IMG/VR virus record: IMGVR_UViG_3300017963_000209
Location: 1-64,000 of that record
Strand: one strand, 5' to 3'
DNA length: 64,000 nucleotides
From: a virus
Part shown: positions 1 to 8,608 of the stretch, piece after piece
Layout of the letters: every line of letters starts with the position of its first letter
How positions within the stretch are numbered: the first letter of the stretch is position 1
Translations under genes and position numbers: made by a program
The notes under the pieces: model-generated
The model's database searches: none
Seen by the model: the letters and a program-made list of their open reading frames with translations, nothing else
What the model was told of the DNA's origin: nothing

Positions 1-4
1 CCCC

Positions 5-391
5 ATGAAGATCATGCTGTGGGCCGAAGAGCCCCACGAGATCGACACCGACACGGTGGGGGTCGTGTGGCACATGCTGGAGATCGCCGGCAACTGTCTC
101 GACCATGCCTGCTCCCACGACATCGTCGGCCCCTGCGTCTTCCAGGCGGACGACGGCGTCTGGTATGTGGGCGGCGTCGAGTTCTGCATCGACCCCCTCA
201 ACCCCGAGCTGATCCCCGAGATGACGGCCACGGCCAAGGGGGTCTTCGTCTGCAAGGACTGCCACGCGGAGTGCCCGGGAGAGGCGGACTGTCTAAAACA
301 CGTCGAGAAGTACGGCCCAGGTCACCGGGAGTTCCACGGCCCGGACAACGAGCTGTACGATCCGCTCGACGACCCGGAGTTGGAACCGTGA
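5..391 (+). CDS. Cys-rich hypothetical protein
   Basis: Unrecognised 128-aa acidic protein. Cysteines occur near residues 31-45 and as a C-x2-C pair (KDCHAEC region) near residue 84, so it may bind a metal. The ATG is only 4 bases from the window edge; a longer upstream start or a missing ribosome site cannot be checked. Its TGA overlaps the GTG of the next gene (GTGA), which supports the stop and suggests translational coupling. Confidence 0.6.
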   Translation: MKIMLWAEEPHEIDTDTVGVVWHMLEIAGNCLDHACSHDIVGPCVFQADDGVWYVGGVEFCIDPLNPELIPEMTATAKGVFVCKDCHAECPGEADCLKHVEKYGPGHREFHGPDNELYDPLDDPELEP

Positions 392-609
392 TCCATGCTG
401 TTCTGAAGAACAAGGAGTCGGGTCATTACCTGCACCAGGATTTGGGGACGACGGAGGATCTTCAACAGGCCGCGGTAGCCTTGATCGAGTTCGAGGCCGG
501 CCAGGCGAAGATCACCAAGCTGATGTCCCAAGACAACGACGTCGCCAAGCTCCGCCTGCTGGACAGGCACGGATGGGAGTTGGTCGCCGTCAACTTCAAC
601 CTCATCTGA
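388..609 (+). CDS. small hypothetical protein with GWELV C-terminus
   Basis: A 73-aa protein starting at GTG 388, chosen because the start overlaps the preceding stop as GTGA. The C-terminal LLDRHGWELVAVNF segment resembles the GWELV ending of small DUF4177-type proteins, but the match is too short to name a family. The last 62 bases of gene plus ribosome site recur almost exactly at 1416-1477. Function unknown. Confidence 0.6.
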   Translation: MIHAVLKNKESGHYLHQDLGTTEDLQQAAVALIEFEAGQAKITKLMSQDNDVAKLRLLDRHGWELVAVNFNLI

Positions 610-614
610 AGGAG
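553..614 (+). repeat. 62-bp direct repeat, copy 1
   Basis: Covers the 3' end of the 388-609 gene, its stop and the GAAGGAG ribosome site of the next gene. It matches 1416-1477 at 60 of 62 positions by eye. Both differences are C/T changes at third codon positions (GCC/GCT and CTC/CTT), so the encoded peptide is identical. Confidence 0.9.
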
Positions 615-621
615 GCTGACG

Positions 622-1164
622 ATGAGACCTGTACTTGTGCTAGTGGCGGTGTTGTGCACCGTCGCCCTGTTTGGGGCGGAGGCGCCCCAGCAGAGGAAAG
701 CCCCGCCTGCGATGACCGTTCCCGGTACGTCGCCGGACGCGGGCCGGGAAAGGCTGTGGGACTGGGAGGAGGTGCTGAGCCAGCCCGAGAGGGACCTGAT
801 CCGCATGCTCCGACGCCACAAAATGACGCCCGACTACTACGAATCCTTCTGGATCTCGGGCGGCTCGTGGCATCCCAAGAAATGGCATCGGGACCCGAAG
901 ACGCTGCTGAAGGTATATCGACCTGGGCCGCGCAGAGTTCCAATGCTCGATCTTGGCTATGAAGGTCCCAGCTACACGTGGGATTGGGCTTCCGTCAAAG
1001 AACCTCCGCCGGGGGTGCCGCTCAACGAGGAGGGGCGGCGTATCTACGAAATCGCACAGGCCAAGCTCGGCGCCTACTGGAAGGCCGAGCAAGAGAAATA
1101 CCGCAAGGCCGGCCGCCAGCGTCACAAGAAGGAGATGCGGGCAGGTCGCCGGTTCTTGCAGTAG
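622..1164 (+). CDS. probable secreted protein
   Basis: A 180-aa protein with a typical signal peptide: short basic N-terminus, hydrophobic core at about residues 4-17, and an Ala-rich cleavage site near residue 20 (FGAEA). The mature part is Pro-, Arg- and Trp-rich and ends in a Lys/Arg-rich helix. No domain was recognised. The ribosome site GAAGGAG lies about 8 bases before the ATG and belongs to the 62-bp duplicated segment. Confidence 0.7.
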   Translation: MRPVLVLVAVLCTVALFGAEAPQQRKAPPAMTVPGTSPDAGRERLWDWEEVLSQPERDLIRMLRRHKMTPDYYESFWISGGSWHPKKWHRDPKTLLKVYRPGPRRVPMLDLGYEGPSYTWDWASVKEPPPGVPLNEEGRRIYEIAQAKLGAYWKAEQEKYRKAGRQRHKKEMRAGRRFLQ

Positions 1165-1295
1165 CGAGATAGTAAAACGAAATATCGTTCTTGTGCTCAT
1201 TTGAGCTAATCGGCATGGGTCGTCTCGCGCGGCCCATACCGACATTTGTTTGGTGCTTCAGGTACCAGCTAGATCTTGAATCGTTACAAGATACC

Positions 1296-1472
1296 ATGAC
1301 TTTCAATTCTTTCCACAAGAACAACGTACGAGAGCTGTTGCTCTCCGGGGTTCAATTCCGAAATGGAATCACCCTTCCAGGCCCCGAGGCCCTGTGTGCC
1401 AGCCAGCTCATCCGTCGCCTGCTGGACAGGCACGGATGGGAGTTGGTCGCTGTCAACTTCAACCTTATCTGA
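1296..1472 (+). pseudogene. possible truncated or chimeric copy of the 388-609 gene
   Basis: An open frame of 58 codons from ATG 1296 whose final 18-19 residues are identical to the end of the 388-609 product, while its N-terminal part is unrelated. No ribosome site precedes the ATG. It could be the remnant of a duplication, or a leader peptide for the ParB-like gene 12 bases downstream. The two synonymous differences hint that coding was maintained for some time. Confidence 0.3.
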
Positions 1473-1477
1473 AGGAG
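1416..1477 (+). repeat. 62-bp direct repeat, copy 2
   Basis: Second copy of 553-614, again ending in TGA followed by the GAAGGAG ribosome site of the next gene, here the ParB-like gene. The copies are 863 bases apart in direct orientation, so recombination between them would delete the secreted-protein gene. Confidence 0.9.
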
Positions 1478-1484
1478 AGTTTCT

Positions 1485-2831
1485 ATGAGTACACCGAAAT
1501 CCGCAGTAGCCAAAAACCGAAGCAACGCGGCCAAGCGCAAGCAAAACCGCCGTGTTGCAGGTGCGACCAAGAAGCGGAAGACGCGAGCGAGCCCCTCCCA
1601 GGGGAAACCTCGACCGAACGTCAGAGTGTTCTACTCCGGCGCCGGAAGCGGCCGGACCGAGATGCGGCAGGACCATGCCGCGCTTGATGTCTTGCAGGAT
1701 ATGGAGATCCATCGGGTTATGCCCGACAAAGTTAGCAAGCACAAGGGTGCCTGCATCTCTCTGGACGCGATCATGCTTGAGCAGATCGACAAAGAGCAGA
1801 GCTTGGAGATGAACGTCAGGCTTGGTCCTCGTTACGACGAGCGACGGTTGGCGGATCTCGAAGAAGAGATGGCGGACAACGGCTACTGCAAGCGTCTCGT
1901 GGTCCGTCAGGACCCGGCGACGGGCTTGTATGTCATTCTCGGCGGCGTGCATCGCTATCTTACGCTGCTGAAGCGGCTGAGACATAGCGACTGGGTAGGC
2001 GTCTACGTGCTCCATCACTGCGACGTCCAGCATGTCCAGAACGCCCTGGCCAACCGGCTCAACCGGGACCACGGAGAGCGCGTATCCCGGCAGGACACGC
2101 TGATCGGCGCGTACGAGGATTTCAAGAAGGCCCGCGTGCCGAAGGAGGAGATCTGTACGCTCTACAAGATCTCCATTCGCGCCTTCAACCGGTACGTGAA
2201 GCTCCGCAATGTTCGCGGCGAATTGGCCAACGCGGGCGTGCCCGACGAGGGATTCAGCGAGCAGCATATCCTGTACTTCGGGAAGATTCTCGGGGAGACG
2301 AGGAACCATCCTGGTGTCTTTCGCTTGCTTGCGATGATCGCCTGGTACAAAGGGCTTCGGGCCGCCGAGCTGGAAACCCTCGCCGACGACGCCCTCGACA
2401 GGGAGGCTGCCGGTCTTCAGCATCGAACTGCCGAGGACGTTATGGCAAGGGCCCAGAGCTGGTACAAGCGCCAGTATCCTGGACAGGACATCCCCGATTT
2501 CGAGGCGATCGAGCCTGGAGAGACGCCGCCGCAGCCGGAGCGTCCTACTGGCACTGCACAGATTCGCAAGCTGATTGCCAACATCAAGGCCGCGACCACG
2601 TCTGGCCGGCGCGGTGGTGTCAAGGGTAACCCTCTGGCCCGTGACCTCTCGGAGATCGGCATCTATGGCCGCTCCCGAGACGACCATGCCAAGTACGAAG
2701 AGTTGCTGAAAGCCGCAGAACCCTTGCACACTCTTATCCACCGCATCTACAAGATGTGGCGTCACCCCGACAAGGCTGCCAAGACTACTGCGTCGAAACC
2801 GCGAACGCAGAAGAAGAAGGCGCAGTCTTAA
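1485..2831 (+). CDS. ParB/Srx-fold protein
   Basis: A 448-aa protein. Residues 1-50 are a Lys/Arg-rich tail. A ParB-like domain follows, with the characteristic GG-x-HRY motif near residues 153-158, then a helical segment containing a helix-turn-helix-like stretch (KEEICTLYKISIRAFNRYVKL, about residues 222-242). The C-terminal part is helical and the end is Lys-rich. ParB-family proteins bind DNA and use CTP; phages use relatives for partition, transcription control or nuclease activity. No ParA-like ATPase is nearby, so a regulatory or DNA-binding role is more likely than partition. Start: ATG after GAAGGAG. Confidence 0.7.
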   Translation: MSTPKSAVAKNRSNAAKRKQNRRVAGATKKRKTRASPSQGKPRPNVRVFYSGAGSGRTEMRQDHAALDVLQDMEIHRVMPDKVSKHKGACISLDAIMLEQIDKEQSLEMNVRLGPRYDERRLADLEEEMADNGYCKRLVVRQDPATGLYVILGGVHRYLTLLKRLRHSDWVGVYVLHHCDVQHVQNALANRLNRDHGERVSRQDTLIGAYEDFKKARVPKEEICTLYKISIRAFNRYVKLRNVRGELANAGVPDEGFSEQHILYFGKILGETRNHPGVFRLLAMIAWYKGLRAAELETLADDALDREAAGLQHRTAEDVMARAQSWYKRQYPGQDIPDFEAIEPGETPPQPERPTGTAQIRKLIANIKAATTSGRRGGVKGNPLARDLSEIGIYGRSRDDHAKYEELLKAAEPLHTLIHRIYKMWRHPDKAAKTTASKPRTQKKKAQS

Positions 2832-2850
2832 CTTTAACTACGAGGTATCA

Positions 2851-3501
2851 ATGAAGACTCGCCTGACGACAGCGGCGGTGTACGCGCGTGTGCCATCAAA
2901 CACTGCCGTAGACGTCGATACGGTCGCACGTCTCTGCTACGACCTCATTGAAACCAGTGAGGCACTGCGACGTTATGCTCGCTACGCTAAAGAGCTTAAA
3001 AGCAGAACGGACGACCGAGACAAACAAGAACGGCTTGGCCGGCGGATGCTTGTGCTGGACCGTCTTGGCAGCATGCAAGACGGCGGCTGGATGCTCCGAG
3101 AAGGCTCCGACAACAGCCAACGCGGGAGACGGTATCTAAAAGCCTCGTCGCCGCCGGCCAATGCCGCTAATGAAGCTCGACTTCCCACCTACAATGCGTT
3201 CCGCAAGTGGATCGCCGCAAACGCCCGTAACGGTAAACGATGCCGCTGGGTGGGACTCGGCGAGATAATCGAGCATTTCGCAGAATACGTTGACGATGCG
3301 AGAGCCGTTGCAGCGTTCAAGAAGCAAGGCTTCCGCGGGCGTACGGCTGTCTCTACGCCCCAGTTTCTTCAGGCCGCGCTGGGTCGCGAGTTCCTGCTTA
3401 AACGGCGCATATACGACCTCGTCAGCAAGTCGTCCAAGCCCAAATGGGAGGTGAAACAGGGTCGTATTGTGCTGCCGCCACTTCAACAGAAAAAGGGATG
3501 A
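2851..3501 (+). CDS. hypothetical protein
   Basis: A 216-aa, basic, largely helical protein with no family I recognise. The N-terminal half is rich in Lys, Arg and Glu; the C-terminal half has alternating aromatic and basic residues. It begins 20 bases after the ParB-like gene and its TGA overlaps the next ATG, so it is probably in the same transcript. Confidence 0.6.
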   Translation: MKTRLTTAAVYARVPSNTAVDVDTVARLCYDLIETSEALRRYARYAKELKSRTDDRDKQERLGRRMLVLDRLGSMQDGGWMLREGSDNSQRGRRYLKASSPPANAANEARLPTYNAFRKWIAANARNGKRCRWVGLGEIIEHFAEYVDDARAVAAFKKQGFRGRTAVSTPQFLQAALGREFLLKRRIYDLVSKSSKPKWEVKQGRIVLPPLQQKKG

Positions 3502-3962
3502 TGTCCAATCCTTTGGGAATGACTGACCTCGATCGTCAGGAAGCCCACGGCCTCTACTGGGAGGAGATCGAGAAGATCGTTGATGGTGTCGAAGGGGAGA
3601 TCCTCGACGGCAACATCACCTCCCAGGACGAGGCCCGCTCGTGGACCGACGACGCCATCGGCGCGTCGGAATGGGTTTCCAGGGACGCAAACGAATGGTG
3701 GTGCATCCACACATTGCTGTTCTCTCAACACGCCGCAATCGGGTTCGACTACGAGAACTCACCCGGTTTCCTGCGTGACCTGTGGTTCGTCCAGCGAAGC
3801 GTGGACGGCCATAAGAATCTCAGCCACCTCCATTTGGAAATGAAAGCCTGCCCGTTCGTGGCAGGTGACGCCTTCCCCTTCTACGAGTTCGCCCTCTCGG
3901 CCATGCTGGCCGACGCGCGAGCTGAGCTGGAAAAGAAGGCGGCGTACAAGAAGCTGCCGTGA
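3498..3962 (+). CDS. hypothetical acidic protein
   Basis: A 154-aa acidic protein starting at ATG 3498, which overlaps the previous stop; a second ATG lies at 3501. The sequence is Trp-rich (SEWVSRDANEWW around residues 55-66) and predicted helical. No family recognised. Confidence 0.55.
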   Translation: MMSNPLGMTDLDRQEAHGLYWEEIEKIVDGVEGEILDGNITSQDEARSWTDDAIGASEWVSRDANEWWCIHTLLFSQHAAIGFDYENSPGFLRDLWFVQRSVDGHKNLSHLHLEMKACPFVAGDAFPFYEFALSAMLADARAELEKKAAYKKLP

Positions 3963-4005
3963 ACAACTCCGGCAGGAACGTAATTTCAACTGAAAGGATG
4001 GTATT

Positions 4006-4425
4006 GTGTCAACTGCTACTGCTGCACCCAGTCAGCGCATGCGCCCAAATCGCCTGACTAACCCTCAGGTCTGGCAGGTCATGAACTGGCTGCTGTCGGA
4101 AAAGACCCAGGCTTGGGTCCATGAGCACCGTCCGACCTACGAGGCGGTCGCGGAGAAGTTCATGGAGACTCTTGGCTCGGAACCCGAGTTTCGGGTCAAC
4201 CGGGCCAACATTACTGGCTTGGTGAATGATCGTGAACAGTACGGCCTGACCTGGCCGGACGGACCACCGAAGCGAAAACCCAGCAAAACCACTCGACTGC
4301 GTGACCGTGTCTACCGTCTGGAGAAACTGGTGGACAAGCTGACCCTCCGCATCGAGACGCTGGAAAACCAGATCGGCTCCGACTCCGAGGACGACGACTA
4401 CGAAGAAGAGGAAGAGTTCTCGTAG
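4006..4425 (+). CDS. possible DNA-binding protein with coiled coil and acidic tail
   Basis: A 139-aa protein with GTG start. The N-terminal part looks like a small winged-helix or HTH region (PQVWQVMNWLL and FRVNRANITGLV segments). A basic stretch (KRKPSKTTRLRDR) leads into a leucine-heptad coiled coil near residues 100-122 and an Asp/Glu-rich tail. DNA binding is inferred from layout only. The ribosome site GAAAGGA lies about 9 bases upstream. Confidence 0.5.
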   Translation: MSTATAAPSQRMRPNRLTNPQVWQVMNWLLSEKTQAWVHEHRPTYEAVAEKFMETLGSEPEFRVNRANITGLVNDREQYGLTWPDGPPKRKPSKTTRLRDRVYRLEKLVDKLTLRIETLENQIGSDSEDDDYEEEEEFS

Positions 4426-4459
4426 AAGTCGCCAAGTCGGCTGAACCCAAGGAGCTACC

Positions 4460-4870
4460 ATGCCCAGCGGATACCTGAATGAAGACCAGGGGGCAACCCT
4501 GTTCTGTGACGACTGCGGGCAGCAAGTTCGCACCAACGAGCACCACGAGTGCGACGGGCCGCCCGCAGACTTGATGTCCGCGACGTTGTGTGCCGGCGAC
4601 GAGTTTTGCGAGCGGGGCAACACGGCGCTGATCTGCCCCGACTCGGGAAACCTGATCGCCTGGCTGGGTCTCAGCGAAGATCTTCGCCTGGAGGTCTCCT
4701 GGGCCCCGGGCAACTACCCGGGACTCAACGTGGTGGTCAAGGAGATAACCGACGTCGAGCTGGCCCAACACATCAACACCAAGCTCGGCGGCTGGCATGT
4801 CCGCAAGGTCAACATCAACGGTGTAGTTCAGCGAGATGGCTACGTCGTAGGTACAGAAGAAGAGGAGTAA
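4460..4870 (+). CDS. small zinc-finger-like protein
   Basis: A 136-aa protein with two CxxC-type pairs near the N-terminus (FCDDCG and HHEC, residues 16-31), suggesting a zinc ribbon, followed by a beta-rich region with no recognised domain. AAGGAG lies 7 bases before the ATG. It is followed with no gap by another Cys-rich gene. Confidence 0.55.
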   Translation: MPSGYLNEDQGATLFCDDCGQQVRTNEHHECDGPPADLMSATLCAGDEFCERGNTALICPDSGNLIAWLGLSEDLRLEVSWAPGNYPGLNVVVKEITDVELAQHINTKLGGWHVRKVNINGVVQRDGYVVGTEEEE

Positions 4871-5488
4871 ATGGCCAGCTACAACGATCGACTGGATGCC
4901 AACCGGCAGGTCGGCATGGAAGAGTGGATCGCCCGCGAGACAGCCGAGCTTCAGTGTGTCCACGACCTGGGTGGAGGGATTCCCGAGGAGGACTTCAACA
5001 CGCTCGGCAGGAAGGTCCTCAAGAGGGTTCTTGCAGAGTTCCGCCCCGATCTGTTCGAGAAGGAACCGCAGGCCCCGGCCGGGCCGCCTTGGGCCTGCGA
5101 TAAATGGGGCAGCCATGAGCACGACTGGCTCGACTGTCCCGAGTGCTGCTCGAACTACGAGGCGTACCTCGAAAACCAGCCCGGCGTCGTTCGTCGCGAA
5201 GACAGCGGCAACCCGGCGCCCATCACCGCTGACGAGCTGTGTTTCTACCTGGAGCACCGCGGCGCTCACTGCCCCAAATGCGGCGGGGACGAGATCGAGT
5301 CCGACAAGCCGCTGGTCAGCGACGGAGACGAGTCGACCATCCTCTGCAACACGCGCTGCCCGACTTGCGGGTACGAATGGGTCGACTTCTACAACCTTCA
5401 ACACGCCGAAGCGGCAGAGGAGTTCACCAATGATCCTCCGACTGGCGTCGATCATCCTGGAGGTGGAGATCCGCAGCAAGCGGAGTGA
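4871..5488 (+). CDS. double zinc-ribbon protein
   Basis: A 205-aa protein with several Cys pairs: CPECC near residue 92, HCPKCGG near 135 and RCPTCGYEW near 164. The last two form a classical zinc ribbon. Such modules bind nucleic acid or protein; the partner is unknown. The last 20 codons overlap the next gene's ATG (5430) and look like out-of-frame tail rather than conserved protein. Confidence 0.55.
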   Translation: MASYNDRLDANRQVGMEEWIARETAELQCVHDLGGGIPEEDFNTLGRKVLKRVLAEFRPDLFEKEPQAPAGPPWACDKWGSHEHDWLDCPECCSNYEAYLENQPGVVRREDSGNPAPITADELCFYLEHRGAHCPKCGGDEIESDKPLVSDGDESTILCNTRCPTCGYEWVDFYNLQHAEAAEEFTNDPPTGVDHPGGGDPQQAE

Positions 5489-5912
5489 CGTCGCCTGGAA
5501 CGATCGAGCACGGGCCTTAGAGCACCTCACGCACTGCCACCTCGGTAGATGGGATGTTCTGGCTCATTACACGGAATTTCGCGAGGACAGCGACTGCGAA
5601 GTTCCCTTCTTCGGTTACAACCACGAATCGGCAGCCGTTGGGCACAAGCCGGCCTATCAGCCGGAGCTGGGTGTCAAACGCTGGTTTGGTATCGGGTTGC
5701 TCCTGGGCCATGACGAACGCGCCGTCCTCGATATGCAGGAGCCCTGGGGGGTCTACTGCCTGGAGATCCCGAAGTTCAAACTCCCGTTCCTGGTGGAGAT
5801 CTGCGGCATCAAGAAGCCGCTGATCCGCAGGAAATGGGTGGAGATCCCGGTCTTGCCGGGAGAGAAGCACACAGCACAGGAGGCCTTTCGTGGCCGGAAA
5901 CCCGAAGAATGA
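5430..5912 (+). CDS. hypothetical protein
   Basis: A 160-aa protein with start ATG 5430, chosen because AGAGGAG lies 5-10 bases upstream and the frame then reads as ordinary protein; further upstream the frame is Ser/Arg-rich shadow sequence. No family recognised. It overlaps the previous gene by 59 bases and the next by 23. Confidence 0.55.
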   Translation: MILRLASIILEVEIRSKRSDVAWNDRARALEHLTHCHLGRWDVLAHYTEFREDSDCEVPFFGYNHESAAVGHKPAYQPELGVKRWFGIGLLLGHDERAVLDMQEPWGVYCLEIPKFKLPFLVEICGIKKPLIRRKWVEIPVLPGEKHTAQEAFRGRKPEE

Positions 5913-6609
5913 CGCGCCCCGGCTGATGGCCGTCTTCCGGCCGCAGCACTGGGTCCGCGATTACGCCACCGACTGCGGCGGCAACACGGAGTTCGATGCC
6001 ACCGATCAGTTCCTGCGGATGTCCGCGGACGACATCGCTGACTTCGAGCTGAACAACTACGACAGCGACAACCTGGCCAACCACCTGCCCGAGTACATGG
6101 CCCACCACGGACCCTTCGAGGTCGACGTGGACCTGGACGAGTGGCTGGAGGATCACGGGATCGAAGATCGTAGCCAACTAACCAACGAGCAGTGGGCAGC
6201 TATCAAGGCCAAGTATCCCGAGCAGCTTACTGAGGACAGACCGGCAACCAGTGCCACCGGCCGCTACGAGTTTCGGCACGCCGGGGACGCTCTCCATTTC
6301 GACCTGGTCGACCCGGACGGCGTCAAGTTCGGCCAGGTCACCAACGCCTACGCCAACGAAGCACGGATGGCCGTCACGCTTCTCAACGCGGTCCACCTCG
6401 GTTACGCCCCCACCCTCGACGACATCGCTGCGTGGGGCCGATTCTACTGGGGAGGCCATGACTGGGAACTGAAGAGCGACCAGCTTGGCTGGAAGACCTA
6501 TTGTGACGGCCAGTTGCACAACGTGTACGCCATGCGTGCCGGAGTCGCCGAAGACATCATCAATGACCTTGGCATCTACAGGAAGATCGAGGAGACCCAT
6601 CCCCAATGA
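5890..6609 (+). CDS. hypothetical acidic protein
   Basis: A 239-aa acidic protein with GTG start at 5890 after CAGGAGG. It contains an Asp-rich central part and a C-terminal region rich in aromatics and Gly. No recognised domain. ATGA overlap with the next gene. Confidence 0.55.
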   Translation: MAGNPKNDAPRLMAVFRPQHWVRDYATDCGGNTEFDATDQFLRMSADDIADFELNNYDSDNLANHLPEYMAHHGPFEVDVDLDEWLEDHGIEDRSQLTNEQWAAIKAKYPEQLTEDRPATSATGRYEFRHAGDALHFDLVDPDGVKFGQVTNAYANEARMAVTLLNAVHLGYAPTLDDIAAWGRFYWGGHDWELKSDQLGWKTYCDGQLHNVYAMRAGVAEDIINDLGIYRKIEETHPQ

Positions 6610-6827
6610 CCAAGCTCATCAGGGCCAGGTCCAACGGTGGAAACGTGGTCCATCTAGTCGAAGCCGGCCCGACCGGTAAGATCCCGCGACCCCAGTCCGA
6701 GGCCATCTGCGGGTACAAGCCGAGCGGGCGGCGCGGACGCTGGGTAAACCAGTACGCGGACGACTCGCCGGTCGACGATGATCGGTGGTGCAAGGCCTGT
6801 CGCCAGCGAGAAGGAAAACATGCCTGA
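6606..6827 (+). CDS. small basic CxxC protein
   Basis: A 73-aa basic protein with an internal Cys (AICGYKP) and a terminal WCKACRQREGK, enough for one incomplete zinc finger. Function unknown. It overlaps the preceding stop (ATGA) and runs 8 bases into the GHKL ATPase gene, suggesting coupled translation. Confidence 0.5.
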   Translation: MTKLIRARSNGGNVVHLVEAGPTGKIPRPQSEAICGYKPSGRRGRWVNQYADDSPVDDDRWCKACRQREGKHA

Positions 6828-8607
6828 CGCAAGAGTCAATAACGACGGAAACTTCGAGGCCTTCGAGGCCCACCAGGACCTGCTCTACCAGGTCATGACC
6901 CGCCAGGCTGGCAGCGTCTCCAAGGCCACCCTGGAAGGCATTATGAACAGCGCCGACGCCGGCGCCGGACGATGTGACGTAGTCCTCAGCCAGAAGTGCA
7001 TCCTGTTGAACGACGACGGGAGGGGCTTCAAGGACATGGACGAGATCAAAACGAACTTCAAGATTCTAGGCCAACCCCAATCCGCGGAGGAGAAGAAGCG
7101 GAAGACCTACGGCACGTTCCGTGTCGGCCGGGGCCAGATGTTCAGCTTCGGCCGCAATGTCTGGCGGACCGGGATGTGGGACCTGGAGACGGACATCTCC
7201 AAGCGGATGGGCTTCATCCCTCGCAACCGCGAGGTTCCCGTCAAGGGCTGCGAGATCACGATCGAGCTGTACGATCAGTTCCACCTGCTTCCCACCGCCC
7301 TGGCTGAGACGGCCCGGGAGCTGAAGCTCTGGTGTCGCTGGATGATGCCGCTGGAGGTCTGGCTCTCCGTCGAGGAGGAGGAGCCGGTGCTGATCTCCCA
7401 CGATCCCGAGGAGTTCGAGTGGGACCACGTCCTCGACGAGGCCTACGTCGCCCTGGACGACTCGGCCAAGCTGAGCGTCTACAACATGGGCGCCCACGTC
7501 CGCGACTTCTACAAGAGCCATTTCGGCGTGGGAGGGGAGGTCGTCAGCCGCCAGCGGTTCAAGGTGAACATGGCGCGGAACGACATCCAGCGGGACTGCC
7601 TCGTCTGGAAGAAGGTCGAGCCCGTCGTCAACCAGTGGGCCAGGACCCGGACCATCAAGAAGAAGAAGTCCTGGGACGACTCCGAGCGGCAGAGCATGTC
7701 GAGGGCCGTCAAGGCCGGGGAGTACACCTGGGACGAGGTGCAGGGGATGAACCTCTTCACCGCCGTCACCGGCCGGCACTACAAGTTCGCCGATGTCTTC
7801 TCCTGCCACAAGCACCGGCACAAGCTGACCGTCTGCGAGCGGGGAGACCGCCTCGGCGATCGTATCCATCGCGAGGGCCTGGCTTTCGTGCTGGCCCAGG
7901 AGACACTCGACCGGATGGAGTGCCAGGACATGGAGTCCCTGGTGGACTGGGCCCGGCTGATCTATCCCTACAACCTCCCGCCTCTGAAGCTGGTACCTTT
8001 CGAGAGCCTGGCCCAGGGGTTCAAGGAGACCTACGAGCTGGTCCCCGAGGACAAGCGCCGCCCGGCCGAGAAAATCTGGGTGGAGCTGATCAGCGGATGC
8101 CAGCAGCGTCTCCGCCTGGTCGACGAGACGGACGACGACGTCGATTTCACCTACCGGCGGGACAACCCCAACAAGGCCTGCAACCGCAAGGTGGTCATCG
8201 GGCTGTCGGAGAAGGCCGCCGGCTGGACCGACGCCCGCAGCTACGTCGCTATCGACCGCAAGTGGTTGGGGAAGCGGACGTTGACCGTGGAGGGCTTCGC
8301 CGAGGTGGGCGATCTCTACCTACACGAGTGCTGCCATCGCACCCCCGACCTGGAAACTCACGATCACGACCAGGGATTCTACGAGCTGTTTCACGACAGC
8401 GCGGGAGAGTTCCTGGCCACCTTCATCTCCCACTGCTTCCGGGCTCTGCCCCAGGTCCTCCAGCGGCACAACCGCCGGCTGACCAGGCAGCAGCTCAAAC
8501 AGCAGGACCAGGCGGTGATGGCGGAGCGGCGTGAGGAGGAGTTCAACAAGATCACCAAGACGGGGCCCGGTCTCACGCCGGTCCCCACAAGGAAGATTCC
8601 GAGATAA
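6820..8607 (+). CDS. GHKL-type ATPase fused to an HExxH metalloprotease-like region
   Basis: A 595-aa protein. The N-terminal part has the three Bergerat-fold signatures: N box E39-x3-N43-x2-DA, G1 box DDGRGF (65-70) and a G2-like GTFRVGRGQMFSFG (98-111). This is the ATP site of Hsp90, MutL, gyrase B and MORC proteins. Near the C-terminus is HECCH (502-506) followed by HDHDQGF (514-520), the layout of a zinc metalloprotease with a third His or Asp ligand. The start ATG 6820 has GAGAAGGA upstream. The pairing suggests an ATP-driven switch controlling a peptidase; substrate unknown. Motifs are clear, catalysis is inferred. Confidence 0.75.
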   Translation: MPDARVNNDGNFEAFEAHQDLLYQVMTRQAGSVSKATLEGIMNSADAGAGRCDVVLSQKCILLNDDGRGFKDMDEIKTNFKILGQPQSAEEKKRKTYGTFRVGRGQMFSFGRNVWRTGMWDLETDISKRMGFIPRNREVPVKGCEITIELYDQFHLLPTALAETARELKLWCRWMMPLEVWLSVEEEEPVLISHDPEEFEWDHVLDEAYVALDDSAKLSVYNMGAHVRDFYKSHFGVGGEVVSRQRFKVNMARNDIQRDCLVWKKVEPVVNQWARTRTIKKKKSWDDSERQSMSRAVKAGEYTWDEVQGMNLFTAVTGRHYKFADVFSCHKHRHKLTVCERGDRLGDRIHREGLAFVLAQETLDRMECQDMESLVDWARLIYPYNLPPLKLVPFESLAQGFKETYELVPEDKRRPAEKIWVELISGCQQRLRLVDETDDDVDFTYRRDNPNKACNRKVVIGLSEKAAGWTDARSYVAIDRKWLGKRTLTVEGFAEVGDLYLHECCHRTPDLETHDHDQGFYELFHDSAGEFLATFISHCFRALPQVLQRHNRRLTRQQLKQQDQAVMAERREEEFNKITKTGPGLTPVPTRKIPR

Positions 8608-8608
8608 C

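Larger units (their letters stand above)
1165..1484. promoter_or_regulatory. palindrome-rich intergenic region
   Basis: A 320-base stretch, less GC-rich than its surroundings, with four dyads in a row: AACGA/TCGTT (1176-1189), GCTCA/TGAGC (1195-1206), an 8-bp stem ATGGGTCG/CGGCCCAT with one G-U pair (1215-1237), and ATCTTG/CAAGAT (1273-1292). The second 62-bp repeat copy follows. It separates the secreted-protein gene from the ParB-like gene and probably holds a terminator, an operator or both. No convincing -35/-10 pair was found. Confidence 0.5.

Noticed and set aside
1284-2765. Long minus-strand open frame of 493 codons opposite the ParB-like gene.
   Set aside because: It is an antisense shadow of a well-supported + gene, with low-information composition and no ribosome site. 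The same holds for minus frames at 33807-35306 and 38736-40070.
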